A stretch of DNA of 64,000 bases from Paragordius varius. Its lineage: Eukaryota; Nematomorpha. The translations under genes and the position numbers were made by a program. The notes beneath the pieces were generated by a model. The model was not told the origin of the DNA, made no database searches, and worked only from the letters and a program-made list of their open reading frames with translations. Each line of letters begins with the position of its first letter. The first letter of the stretch is position 1. The stretch spans positions 5,518,001 through 5,582,000 of the forward strand of contig OZ176052.1 in the NCBI GenBank assembly GCA_964247055.1. The letters are read 5' to 3'. Below, one piece after another: positions 35,150-47,055 of this stretch.

Positions 35150-38100
35150 ATGGAATGGGAAACTGTTGGCAAGAAAAATAAGAAAAAGCAACCAGATATA
35201 ATAAAAAATGACATTTTAAGTTTGTTATACAATAATATATTAGGCCCCAGTGTTTTCAATGGATTAGATGATAAAAAAACTAATAAAAGTGAGAAGGTGA
35301 AATCTGCTAAACCCACCAATAAGATACACTCACGAAATGAAACTCCTAAAACAGTTACCCCGAAATTATTGAAAGACGCTTTGCAAAATGTAAAATTTTT
35401 ATAATTAATTTTAAAGTTTGATTGTGATGCATTGAGAGAATTATATAATAATAGCTATGATCTTTTCCCAAACAATTCCATTGTCTGGTTAAAAGATATA
35501 TCATTCTTTATATCTAAGAAATTGGAAGTTTCTCAAATCACTTCGTTAATGTATGCTGATTATCATGGTAATTCATTTATATTAAATATTAACTTTCAAT
35601 AAAGTTACACCAATCATATATTTTATATTTAACATTTGGATACAACACATTCATTTTAGTCCTTTGATTCAAATTGGGGTAGAATACCCCAGGCCTGTTT
35701 AAAATTAAATTCTTTAGAAAATATGGAAGGAATCGAAACCATGGCAAAATCTTGCACTTATATAACATTAATAAACCGAAAAATATAAAAAAATTTATTC
35801 AAAAATACTTGATATTACTTATTTTAAGCTAAAACCGAAAGGTAAAAATTTAGTCAACGTGACATGCGTGGAATGGTAAAATTGAAAAAGAATACAAAAT
35901 AAATAGCGTTTTCTATTTCTATCAATGTTAGATGTAATTTAAATAAAAAATTATCTTTAATTTTACCCTAATGAAGACGATATTTTGCAAAAATTTTGTA
36001 AAATAAAAATGGCGTCGAAGTAGTTTGACATGGAACTTTTTTTTCAAAACAAAATTTTATTTAGATATTTTGGCATATTTATATAATTTTTATTAGGATA
36101 GAAGTTTAAATTTAAATTGGGACCGTTTCCTTCAATTTTTTAAAAATCTAATTCAAATTTAGTCTGGGGTATTTAGATACCCCAATTTAAATCGAAGTGT
36201 TAATAAAATGTGATAACACAAATCCATATCAGATTTTCCTTGCAAATCGGATCTACAGTCTATGTTAAGTACCTGTGATAATTCTGGACTTTTAGCTTAC
36301 ATTGAGTTTTTCATCAGCCATTGTGCCAAAGATTCCAAAGGTATTTTTTTTAAAATAAAAAATTACTGTTTTATTTAATCATTTAATAAATTTTTATATT
36401 ATCTAGAAAATACAATGCATGGCCATAAATTAATGATTCAGCAATTAATGGATTTTAAACCGTCCCTGATTGTCGACCATATGGATGTGGTATTTTTTTC
36501 GTTTTGATCAATTTTTACCCTTTTTTATTTTACTTTAATATATTTTTCTAATAATTTTGATTGATTTTACGTCATAGCTAGCTAAAAATAGGATCGTTTT
36601 TGATTATCATGTTATAATTGATATTAGTACCCATTGTTTATTTTAGAGCCTCCAATTGATTTTAAAATAGAATATATATATTATTTTTATTTAAATAGTT
36701 TTTCCTTCCTCTATTTTAGATTAAGGAAAATTTGGACCAAAATATCAATAAACCACAAAAATGTTTACCTATATTTTGGATGATAATGCAAATCTCTCCA
36801 CAATCTCATTTTTATGAGGCATTGTTTGGTAATGTAAAATATATTTGTTTTTTTTATCTATTTATTATTGTAAAAATTCTCTTCTTATGGTAAGTTTTTT
36901 AAATAAAAGCGCATTTATAATCTAATTAGGTTATCATGCATAGATTTTTAAAATACGGTTGTCATCGTTTTTTAAGATACAACCATTTCCTTTTAAGTAT
37001 ACTTTCGCATCAATATATAACAATAATCTTTGAAATTTTCTCGATGAGTTAATGATACTCTTTAGTTTTAAGATCGTCCGTTATTCTTATAAATTTTATA
37101 CATATTTATATATTAATTCTAATATTCTGAAAATAAAGTTTAAATTTAGTTTTTATAATGGTTATAACACGGCGGATAACTGTTGTTTTCCCCACAATCT
37201 CTGTTTTTAATTTCATCTATTATTATCATAATCTTTTATATTTTGTCTATGTTTCTGGTAACTTATTAAAGAGGAAAGTTTGAGTTTGAGAATGCGCTGG
37301 ATATTTCATTAAAAAATGCCAAACTACAAAATGCTGTATTATTATTATTTTTTAGCTTTTGTAAAAATGGTATTTAACTTGAATGTTTTTTTTTAAATAA
37401 ATGATTAAAAATTTAAACGCCAAATAAAGCTTTAATAATTTATAGAAAAAAAGTTTAAAAAGAGTTTTTAGGTTCTAATTATCTTGTTAAATTATGGTAA
37501 TAATTTTAAATTTAAATTAAGTTATCTGTTTTACATTTTGAATTATCGAAGTTTGTTGTAATCTATATATTTAGAAGGGATATTTAAACGTACCAGCACA
37601 GATAGAGTGATTTAATATACTTGGCAAAACTATGAGTTTTATAGCTAAAATTTATGATTTTGAGTTAAGTGAAAACAAAAACATTCATTGACATACTTTT
37701 AAAATAGTAAGCTTCTTAAATACTCCCTTTTTAAAAAAACCATGGTTAGTGAAAATATTAGCTCTATTAACTAACAAAAATGAAATTATTTATATTAATA
37801 CAGTCATGTATCCTTTATTTTATCCAAAAAAAATTTTTCGTTAAATGGGTATAAATATTTGGTAAAGATTGGAAAAAAACAAGAGCTCTATAATATTAAC
37901 AATATCATATTCATTAAAAAAGTATAAAAATTACCATAGAGCTCTTGTTCTTTCCATTCTTTACCAAATATTTATACCCATTTAACGAAAAAAAATAAAT
38001 TTTTGATAAAATAAAGGATACATGACTATATATTTTGGTCGATGCGTTTGCTATATGTCGGACGTATTAAAATTTAAATTTTTATTGTTTACCTTATATT

Positions 38101-40429
38101 TTTATTAAAATTCCATGATTAAATGTTAAGTCTTTTATTTTTCATGACGTCAAAAAATTAGCTCTTTAGTTCATTTTGGATTTACCATATTTTTGGGATC
38201 ATATCTAAAATTTTGACAAAATATACCTCAATTTACATACTATGTATTCATATACTCTAAAATATTGAATAATAATATACACTTTTTATATGATAGTTTG
38301 GGCATATTTATTGGTACCGTACGTTACTAATTTCAATTACACCAAATACATCAATGGTTACGGTGAACTTTTATGCAAGTAAGTTATAATATATATTCAT
38401 AAATTATTACATTGTTAATTTTATTTTATATCCAATTTATACGCATCTGAACTAAGCTTATACAATTGGAAAAAGGGATAATAATGGCTTGATATTAAAA
38501 TTATGAATATTGGTTGTTACTTTAAAGTTGTAGACAATGTTTACCAATTAATTTTTTTTAAGTTTTCTAATATAATGAGCCACCCTTTAATTTTTCTGGA
38601 TTAAAAACGCCTCTCATCGACATTATCCGAAAATTTTTATTTTTTAGAGTCAAAGCAATCAAGACCAATTATACATATAAATAAAATATTTTATAACTAA
38701 TCTTATTATTTAAGAGCATCAAAAAAGCAAAGTATACTAACGAGAGAAAATGTTGAAATTGCTAAATGTATAGAAACCTATATATTTCCTTATAATGCGA
38801 TGAATGAAAAAACTAAACATCAAACCACCAATCAAGCCGCCGAAGATAAGAATGAACGGAGTGCATTATCCAATTGTTATGACATTTACAACAAATTAAA
38901 GGTTACCTTTTTTTTGGAATTTATTATTAAAAATAATTAAAACGATTATTTGAAGTCATAAATTAATTATATTTTAAATTTCAAATCAAATCCGATATTA
39001 TTTAATTTGATGCGAACATTTTCTTTGAGCTAAATAATTTTACTGTTTAACAAATTACTCTCATCTTAGAATGTTGAGAATTTGACAAAAGATGATTTAA
39101 CATCATTACTTCCCTCTCTATTGAAGAGATTTGGTAAGAGTTCTGTTAGGGATTACGGATATTCCGATTTCAAAAACCCGGTTAGAATTTCTCTTGCTGA
39201 TGATGTAAGTTTCATTACACATTATTTAACATAAAATTATTTGACAAAACTATCTTTAAAATTTCACATTTGATTTTAGTTGTTCTGATTTTATTTAATT
39301 ATAAGTGTACTCAAACTTACCTATTTATAATTTACCATTTACAGTTCGAATTCATCCTCCAACAATTCAAATTCTCCCTAAAATAAATTATGTGTTTTTT
39401 TAAGTCAAAAATACCTATATTTTTTATATTTTTACCAAATAACATGTTGTTTTAATATTAATAAAATACGGAAAAATAATAAACTATGCCATAAGAATAT
39501 ATTTTATATGACTGATAAGTTATATTAGCCCGAAACAGGTAATTTATGTTTAGGGTAAATTTGAATTGTTCAAGGGTGAATTTAAATTGTGAATGCTATA
39601 TTAATAAGCATTTATAGCATTATACGTTGGCTAATCTTGTGAAAAATTATATTTGTTAAAATACGTTATTTACAGTTTTTATCCGTTTGAATGTCAATGA
39701 AAATTAGGATTTTTATTCTCAATAAATTAACTTTGCTGGACTAATAATCTTGTCATGTCTACAAATAAATAAGAATCACGAATTGAGCCTAAATCTTATG
39801 TTTAAATTTATATACACACTTTTAATTTATATTTTTTTAGATTTGTCATACGATTTTGGATTGTTACAATATTCATCCCAGTGCTACTGGAAATATCTTA
39901 AAAAGCATTATACCTAAATGTCCAAAAGAAACATGGTATATTAATTATTTTATCTTATATTTTTTAATTTAAAATACGTATATATGAATTTTTTTTATAC
40001 CATTTGCAGTCGATTTTTAGCTCACCTCAATAGGGGTTGGGATACTATTGTACAGAATTATACATGCACAAAAGGATTCAACAATCTGATCAAAATTGCT
40101 CAATCATCCTTATCTAAAACTTCTTTACTAGAAGATTCTGAGAAACAGGAAGCTAATCGAATATGCAAAGTAAATGTGCATGAATAATACGCGTATATTT
40201 ATTTTAACGCGAAGCAAAAATATAATCTAATCAAAATTTCTATTGATTTAATACAAATGTTTTTATACACCCCCAAAAAAATAAATTTACGCAACTTTAT
40301 AACATTTTCTGATCCAAAATAAGTCTCTTCATTGCCCATAGTTTGGGTTATTACAAAGGGTTGGTTTTTATTTAAAAAGTTTTCATTTTTTTCCTATTTA
40401 ATTAAATGACTAACTCTAATCATTTTCAT

Positions 40430-40484
<55 letters not shown>

Positions 40485-42669
40485 CTCTTGCTCAAAAAAT
40501 TACCAATTTCAGCAATAACTATAAATGCCGTAAAGGAACTTATTATAAAAGTTCATGCGATGTCGGGACAAACGGTCTTTGGAATTTCATAAAAATGTTT
40601 ACATTTTATTCCTTTTTGTTGCTTGGCATTGCTTTTTCACTCTTGCATTATGATACAAAACTTCGTACGGATCCTGAAAATTCTTGGGGTAATTTTTTTA
40701 TATTTTATTTTTTTTACTTATTAATGATTTCGGCGCGTATGCTAATTTAAATATATTTATATATAAATAGATAGTATTTTGGTCCCAGTTGTTTTAAATA
40801 TATTTGAAATTATTTTGCGCTTTTTTTGAAATAAAATTAATGTTTTATCACAATTAGCAGCGGATTAGTTGTTAGAATTGTTCAAAAACCCTAAATTTTC
40901 AACATGTTTTGATAGTTAACACAAGTGTCAATAAATTTTAATTTTAAAATGACATTGTGTAAAATCTGCTAAAGCTAGTAGCAATTTAAATTTATCCTTT
41001 ATCATAAAATGTTACTTTAATCCAAAATATTTACATTTATTTTGAGAAATTAGTTCCATATAATATAAACTCTCTAAGTATTGTGTTGTATGAATTCTAC
41101 GGCTATTTGATTATATATTTTGTTAAATACTTAAAGTAATTACAAAAAAAACAAATAACGGTGAAATGAGCAAAATACTTAGCTTATGCCCTCATTTAAT
41201 GCTCTTTTTAATTTTGCTTCTGTTTAAAGCATAAAAGGTTGTATGCCATTTCGGTGTATTTTTTAATATTTTGGTGCATTAATGTTTTATATGTAACTTT
41301 TGAAATGGATACAATACGTTCTATACTCATATTATATTTACGGGTTCACGAGCCCAATATGTATTCGAAAGACATTTGATTCTATTAAACGTTAATAATA
41401 TTTTTAGAGGTGTTTTGTGCTAGAGACATCTTTGTTAAATAAGATCTCTTGTAATTCCCCTTTTATGTTTATTTACCAAAGATATATTATCCTTTTTAGT
41501 GCTAAAGTTGGAACATAAAATCGATGAATTAGGATACCGGCCACACGTGGAACGTTTGGAAAAGAATGTTGAATATTATTTTGCGCAAGGGGAAAAGTTT
41601 ATTTATATTATTATCAATATAATAAATTTTGCCTAGATTATTTAATCGTTTATAAAGATTTAATCCTCTTTACGTTCTTTTTAATTAATAATTTTTGACT
41701 TTTTAATTTGCGAACGCATGACTATTTTTATCCAAAAAAATTAGTTACATTGTTTATATTTATATCTCCCAGTAAATTGCTTTTCTCAAATGTTAATAAG
41801 CATAAAATATAAGCTATAATTAAATTGACAAAAAAATATTTTTCATTTCAAACATAGAAAATATAAAATTTTGAAACGCAAATTTGACAAAGAATGGGAA
41901 CCACAGATCAAAAAATATTCCATCCAGGTTAAACATTATGCTTATTTGGCCTATGTCAAATCCCTTCCATATCAACGTCAAGCTATTGAATTGGCGCATA
42001 GATACTTAATATTGGTAAGTGTGGATAAATTTATTGAATTTTGCCATCACACTATAGTATTTTTTTGCAAAATTGTGAATCGATATTTATGTTTTTAAAT
42101 TGGTCAAAAGGAGACTATGATTAATATTGTATCCATTGCGCAAGAAATACAGATTTAGCATCATACATGCACAATCTAGGATAATAGTATTTGAATAGAA
42201 TGCCTTTTAGTACATTATTTAATATATGAAAGGAAACAATTTATATTGGTAACCCCCAAAAGGGAAATTGCCTTATAGATTATTTTATAAAATTAATTAA
42301 TGCATTGCATTCCTTTTACGTGTCCAATTAATATCCCCTTCATTTCCAAACTTTTATATGCTAATAGCGCCTTCATATTGATCTAATTCTGACTTAAATA
42401 ATATTTGTACCATCTTCATTAAGGTTTTAATTATATTTCTTTCTATATATATATATATATATATATACATTCTTATTAACGTCATTCATATATCCTCTGT
42501 ATAGTTACACAAAACAACACTCTTTCTCTATAATACTTATCTTGTACCTGCCTTAAATCATGTATTGACGTATGATTGGAGTTCTGAAAATTTATCAAAA
42601 CAAGCTCATCACCTTTACCAACGTGTGGAAAGTATGATATTCATTCTCAAATTTCACAAATTATATTAA
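35150..42669 (+). CDS. TMEM214: Transmembrane protein 214 (ER)
   Basis: This ER-membrane protein is linked in vertebrates to ER-stress death signalling. I read 14 exons: 35150-35389, 35417-35567, 36233-36340, 36407-36489, 36720-36828, 38297-38378, 38715-38901, 39070-39204, 39841-39935, 40010-40169, 40484-40688, 41500-41596, 41858-42014 and 42505-42669, in frame to 657 residues. The start MEWETVGKKNKKKQ is basic, as in the family. Diagnostic parts are NSIVWLKDISFFISKKLE, KCLPIFWMIMQ and LLVPYVTNFNYTKY. One membrane segment follows (FTFYSFLLLGIAFSLLH). Intron 1 is only 27 bp. The last exon could instead splice at 42631 to a short exon starting 42702; the extreme C-terminus is uncertain. Family C, M2-like and E elements sit in its introns. 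Confidence 0.92.
35390..35416 (+). other. 27-bp intron in TMEM214
   Basis: It begins GTAAAATTTTT and ends TTTTAAAG, with an in-frame TAA if it is not removed. Removing it joins KDALQN to FDCDALREL, a continuous family-like helix. It is far shorter than neighbouring introns. Confidence 0.75.
35629..36202 (-). mobile_element. Family C element, TMEM214 intron
   Basis: This inverted copy of the family has its end TTAACATTTGGATACAACAC (complement of the 3' end) at the left. The start motif appears at the right as GGTATTTAGATACCCCAATT, then CGAAGTGTTAA. It is about 570 bp and noncoding, and fills most of intron 35568-36232. Confidence 0.85.
37801..38028. mobile_element. 228-bp TA-flanked palindromic MITE
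   Basis: It starts CAGTCATGTATCCTTTATTT and ends with the inverse (last base changed), with TA on both sides. The arms share TTAAATGGGTATAAATATTT, then GGTAAAG and AAGAGCTCTA around a short central loop. It is noncoding and lies in the intron before TMEM214 exon 38297. Confidence 0.9.
39332..39600. mobile_element. MITE with repeated subterminal motif (family E), TMEM214 intron
   Basis: The left end is TTACCATTTACAGTTCGAAT, then CAATTCAAATTC. The right end is AAGGGTGAATTTAAATTGTG, then AATGCTATA. It is more decayed than the AIFM1 copy but has the same layout. Confidence 0.75.
40436..40482. repeat. TA microsatellite abutting a splice acceptor
   Basis: A run of about 22 TA units ends in the TAG acceptor of TMEM214 exon 40484. 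Length changes here could alter splicing. Confidence 0.9.
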
Positions 42670-42739
42670 TCATTAATAATAGTTAAAAATATTAATTTTA
42701 GGTTATGCATGTTTTTTAAATATTTTTTGCACATAATAG

Positions 42740-43883
42740 AGATGCTTATGGTAAATTGAATCACAGTGGATCCAAGAAATATGGTGTAAAATCCAGTAAT
42801 CTTCAATATCTGTTCCAAAATTATATTGTATAATTATTACAAAAACTAGATAATTTGGTTTTTTTATTTTATAATAAATTGGTGTTTTTTTGTTTCTATA
42901 TTTAACCTTTACACTTGTACTCAGATTATTTGGTTATAATTTTTATATTATATATATTATCCTTGGGGTGCTGTTATAAATAGAATATAAATATATTATG
43001 TGTGTATATATTACCACAGTAAAGAGATTATCACATGCATTATCGGATATCAGACACTCTTAGAAGTTATTTAGCTAGCTGAAATCCTTATCTCTGGTAA
43101 AAATATTTTTTGGTTAAATTTGATAATGGTTTTGTGGTGTCTGCTAAATTAATATGTATTCTGACCAGACAGACGCTTAAATATTTATGGGTATTTTTTT
43201 ACATATATAGCCTTAAACAAATATGTGAATACCATTAAACTTACCTATTATTTGATAATGAACTTTGTCATGTTGGTTATTTTTAGGCCAGAGATGAGAT
43301 TGGTAAATGTAAATTAAGGATTAAAAAATGTCTGTAAAATTTTACAAAAATAGAGCTATTCTACGCTACACACTTTATACTAATTAAATAAATTGTTTTT
43401 TTCAGGCGCTTACATTCCTCCTAATATATTTATATATAGATTAACTTAAAAAATATTTGTAGAGTTAACAGCACCTTCTATTATTAAATATTTATCGATA
43501 ATAGGTATGTTTTCTTAGAATCATTCATTGCCTTTTAATATCTATAGCAGAGTATATTTTTCAATTCATTTCATAAAATCTTACAAAATTTTAAATATTT
43601 GTATAAAATGATTAATGATAAAATGAACAACATGCATGATGTGCCGTAAATGTACATTCTTTGTGTTACATGTACATGAAAAAACTTTTTAGGGCAACCC
43701 ATATAAATTATTTATAATTTTTTTATGAGATCGATGATTATGATTATTTTTTCCATTAAGAAGAACCCTAAAAAGCAATATTACATAATTTTTGGAAATT
43801 TCATCATTTTATCCAACATAACATATTTATAATGTTTGTTTTCATTTTCTGTGTCACCGATTTCTGAATTCCTTCGGTAACCA
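42740..43883. other. Intergenic region, no gene seen
   Basis: This AT-rich region lies between TMEM214 and the GPCR gene. I see no open frame, repeat family or RNA gene. It presumably holds the GPCR promoter and 5' UTR. Confidence 0.5.
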
Positions 43884-45167
43884 ATGTTAATCAGTACCAT
43901 TGGATCTTTGAACAGTGTTCGCAATACTTCAGACTATGAGCTCTTGAATGCTTGTGAACTCTCAAAATTAATTGATAGACAAGATCAATATCCAAATGAT
44001 ACTTATGATTCGTTTGAACGGAATCACAATGATATGGAATTGGTTTACTTTAAATATTTGCTACCGGTTTTAGCTGCAATCGGAGTGTTTGGTAATTTAG
44101 CTTTCATTTACATCTCAACTAAGGTTAAACAAAGGCCCAATTACTACTTTTACATTTATACTAATGTGGCATCGGATCTCATCTATTTTTTTAACATTTA
44201 TCTCTGGCCAATAGCCTACTATCAAACGCCTAATTTTGGGATCCATAGTAAAGCTTATATATGGTATTTCACTCACATTACATGGTTTGCAGTTCGTCTC
44301 GGTTTGAATAGCGTTAATTTATTCACGATGATTATAGCTGTTGATCGAGTAATTGCTATATCTAATCCCATATTCTACACCATACATATAACTAGACGAC
44401 GGATACGAATGATATGCTTAGGTACGGTCATTTTTAATATTATAAGTTGCATACCACACAGTTTCCGTCTTTCGATGCGTAAAAAATATTTATTAGTGGG
44501 GGAAGAAAAAATTCCTAAAGCATTTTATATGGTTGATCCGCGGTACAATGATTGGGAACCAATTTTCGAAAAAGTTTTAGGTGTTTTAGTTTTCCTCATA
44601 CCTACTCTGGTAACGGTTATAGCTGATGTGTATATGATGTGTCCCTACGTACCCAAGAAAATTAAGGAACTGAGAAAAAAGTTAAATGATAACTTGAAAG
44701 AAAATGGGGATATAGAGGCTTTAGGGGAAATATGTTCACCTGTTCAGCCTCAAAATGGACACGCTTTGCCAGACGTGATAATTGGAGACGAATTATCACC
44801 AAACCCGGTTGATGCGAATAAGTTTATTAACAAGAATAAACACATTGAAACTTACAAAACTATAGCGGAAACTGTGATTAGAAACAAAAGTAAAAACATG
44901 CTACTCGTACAATGTCTCACAATGATGCTTTTCAATTTCCCATACATGATTCTCATCTTTAGTTTGGGTGATTGCTTTTATTATCAACATTGGAAACGAT
45001 ATCCCATTTACTTGGTTTTAACACAGCTCCGTTACCTTAACCCAATATTTAACGTGTATATTGTCTTTCTTTTTGATGTCAATTACCTTAATGTTGTAAA
45101 GAATATGATTGCCTCGTGTTGCCACAAATCACCGAAACTTACCAATAAAGTCGATATTGTGGCTTGA
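43884..45167 (+). CDS. Rhodopsin-class GPCR, FMRFamide-receptor-like, single exon
   Basis: This is a predicted seven-transmembrane receptor of 427 residues in one exon. The N-terminus carries possible N-glycosylation sites (NTSD, NDTY). TM1 has GN (70-71), TM2 ends in ASDL (about 97-100), and TM3 ends DRVIAI (154-159), a variant of DRY. TM5 is FLIPTLVTVIADVYMM, preceded by a long loop. The third inner loop is long and basic or acidic. TM6 has LFNFPYMILIF. TM7 carries LNPIFNVYIVF (N386, P387), with NPxxxxY instead of NPxxY. The layout recalls invertebrate peptide (FMRFamide-type) receptors. No cysteine lies at the top of TM3 where the usual disulfide to loop 2 forms. The ligand is unknown. AATAAA near 45347 is a likely polyadenylation signal. 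Confidence 0.87.
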   Translation: MLISTIGSLNSVRNTSDYELLNACELSKLIDRQDQYPNDTYDSFERNHNDMELVYFKYLLPVLAAIGVFGNLAFIYISTKVKQRPNYYFYIYTNVASDLIYFFNIYLWPIAYYQTPNFGIHSKAYIWYFTHITWFAVRLGLNSVNLFTMIIAVDRVIAISNPIFYTIHITRRRIRMICLGTVIFNIISCIPHSFRLSMRKKYLLVGEEKIPKAFYMVDPRYNDWEPIFEKVLGVLVFLIPTLVTVIADVYMMCPYVPKKIKELRKKLNDNLKENGDIEALGEICSPVQPQNGHALPDVIIGDELSPNPVDANKFINKNKHIETYKTIAETVIRNKSKNMLLVQCLTMMLFNFPYMILIFSLGDCFYYQHWKRYPIYLVLTQLRYLNPIFNVYIVFLFDVNYLNVVKNMIASCCHKSPKLTNKVDIVA

Positions 45168-45661
45168 ATTACTGTCATTGTCATACAATATCCAATTATC
45201 TCTTTTTCAATTATTTTTATCATTTATTACTTTTCTATCGTTAATATACAACATTTAATAAGTTTTTTATGTATTAATTTTGTGCTCATCAAAATATTTC
45301 TCTGTTTAATGTCTGTGTTTGATATTGTAAATTTTTTTATTGTTTTAATAAATTTTTATCGGCTAGTTAGATTTAGAGTCATATTTAATCCTTTTTTTTC
45401 ATTGTAATTTCTGTTTAATTTTTGGCTATAATTAGTCAGTTCTTTCATATAAAATTAAAAACCCATATTTTATTAAGCTTTTATGTTTAAAATTTTATTA
45501 GGCAAATTGTCAAGGACATAATTAGTGGGTAGAAATTATATTTAAGAGATAATTTATGGCCTAACTAGGTGTCAACCATCACGTTTTATTAAGTCCCGAA
45601 AACGATAATTAAGAAATTCGGTTGCAATGCGCTTTTAGATAAAATCAGTATTAATTAAAAA

Positions 45662-46560
45662 ACACGGCGTCCAAAATCTGGGGGTGTAAAAATATATTGA
45701 TGAAATGATAGGAAATATAAAGAATATTATGGTGGTTTTGGTCCTTACGAGTGATATAAGAAGGTTATATCACTTTGACTGCTTTATATTTGAAAATAAC
45801 AAAATTTGCGTACATTTTATTTAATAAGTTTTTTTGGCGGATGCTCATGCTTCATTACGAAAATTATGACTAATATATATTATAAACTACATATAAAATG
45901 CAAATCAATAGACTTTTTTTATATATGATAGTTCTCTTAAAATAAAAGCAAAAATGCCAATATATTTCACGATAAAATATTTTAATTTTGCTAGGTTATG
46001 GCATCAAAAATATTTATAAAAAATGCATACGTTGTTCAAAAATTTAATTTTTAGCAAAATTATTTTGAAGCGTACTTTATACAATTTTGAGGCATGTTGG
46101 AAACGGTATAAAACGCTTTAAAATATTTAAAAAAAACACTTTCCATATAATTAGATGATGCTGAACATTTCTATCGCCTCATAAATCAAATTTAATAGTT
46201 TGCTTTTAAATTAATGTAAATTTTTGTAAAAACAATTGTATTTAACAAAAATTTTCAAACGAACAAATATTTTAATGAAACATCTGAGATAGAAATTAGC
46301 ATAATTGAATCATATGGAAAAGTGTATAATCTTAGGTATTCAAGATACCATGAAACTCGCTTCACCAAAACTCTTAAAAATTATTAAGCTAAATATTCCA
46401 TTTTTGGATACGATGTCAAAATTTAACATATATCCCGCGAAAAATTTATAATCTATAATTTGCGAAAACATGATCACTAATGGTAAAATTCATATCCTTA
46501 GACAATTTTTCTAAATAAATCTATCCAAATGGCAAGAACGAAAAAAATGTTGAATTCCGT
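45662..46560. mobile_element. Foldback element (family A), decayed copy
   Basis: It starts CACGGCGTCCAAAATCTGGG and matches the left arm at 7976 for several hundred bp (GTGGTTTTGGTCC; AAAATAACAAAATTTGCG; GGAAACGGTATAAAAC). The right arm is much more decayed (GGATACGATGTCAAAATTTA) and its end is not clear. It lies between the GPCR and SLC35B1 genes. Confidence 0.7.
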
Positions 46561-46599
46561 TTTCTGTTTAAAATCTTAAGTTTGGTTGGTATTTAATGC

Positions 46600-47055
46600 C
46601 CATATATATTATAAATGCGGCCCTGCGTAATTTTTGAGTAAAAATGCGGCTCGCAAAGCCATTTGTTGGGCACCCCTATAAAGTTTAACATTGATGTCCA
46701 AAACACGATTGAAATGAATATATTAAAATAAAATATTAACTATTCGGTAAAATATAGCCTAAAAGTTAAAGTTAATTATTTTTCTATATAATATACATCT
46801 ATTTGCCTGTTATATCGGCGATTCACTCCAAGACCTTTGGGTTTAACACCAGAGCGATTTAAGATTTTGAATAAAAAATATAAGGTATACGGGAATTAAA
46901 ATTATGCTTTTAGCCTTTTAGGCGCTTCCACAAAAATTTGTTTAAAAAAAGTAAAATTGTAAAAAAATCCTCACTCAATTTCATTTTTTTTAATTCGCTA
47001 ATGCAACATTCAAATATTTTAATATCAGCTGTTCGTTTCAATCATGTTTTGGACC
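46600..47055. mobile_element. Fragments of a hAT-like end and of family D
   Basis: TTGTTGGGCACCCCT at 46663-46677 matches the right end of the hAT-like MITE at 61150-61164. From about 46690 family D pieces follow, including TTAGCCTTTTAGGCGC and TCAGCTGTTCGTTTCAATCA. Both are partial. Confidence 0.55.

Noticed and set aside
42702-42738. Alternative last exon of TMEM214
   Set aside because: It splices in phase but gives a short tail with no family match; the read-through end at 42669 is equally plausible, so it is only mentioned.
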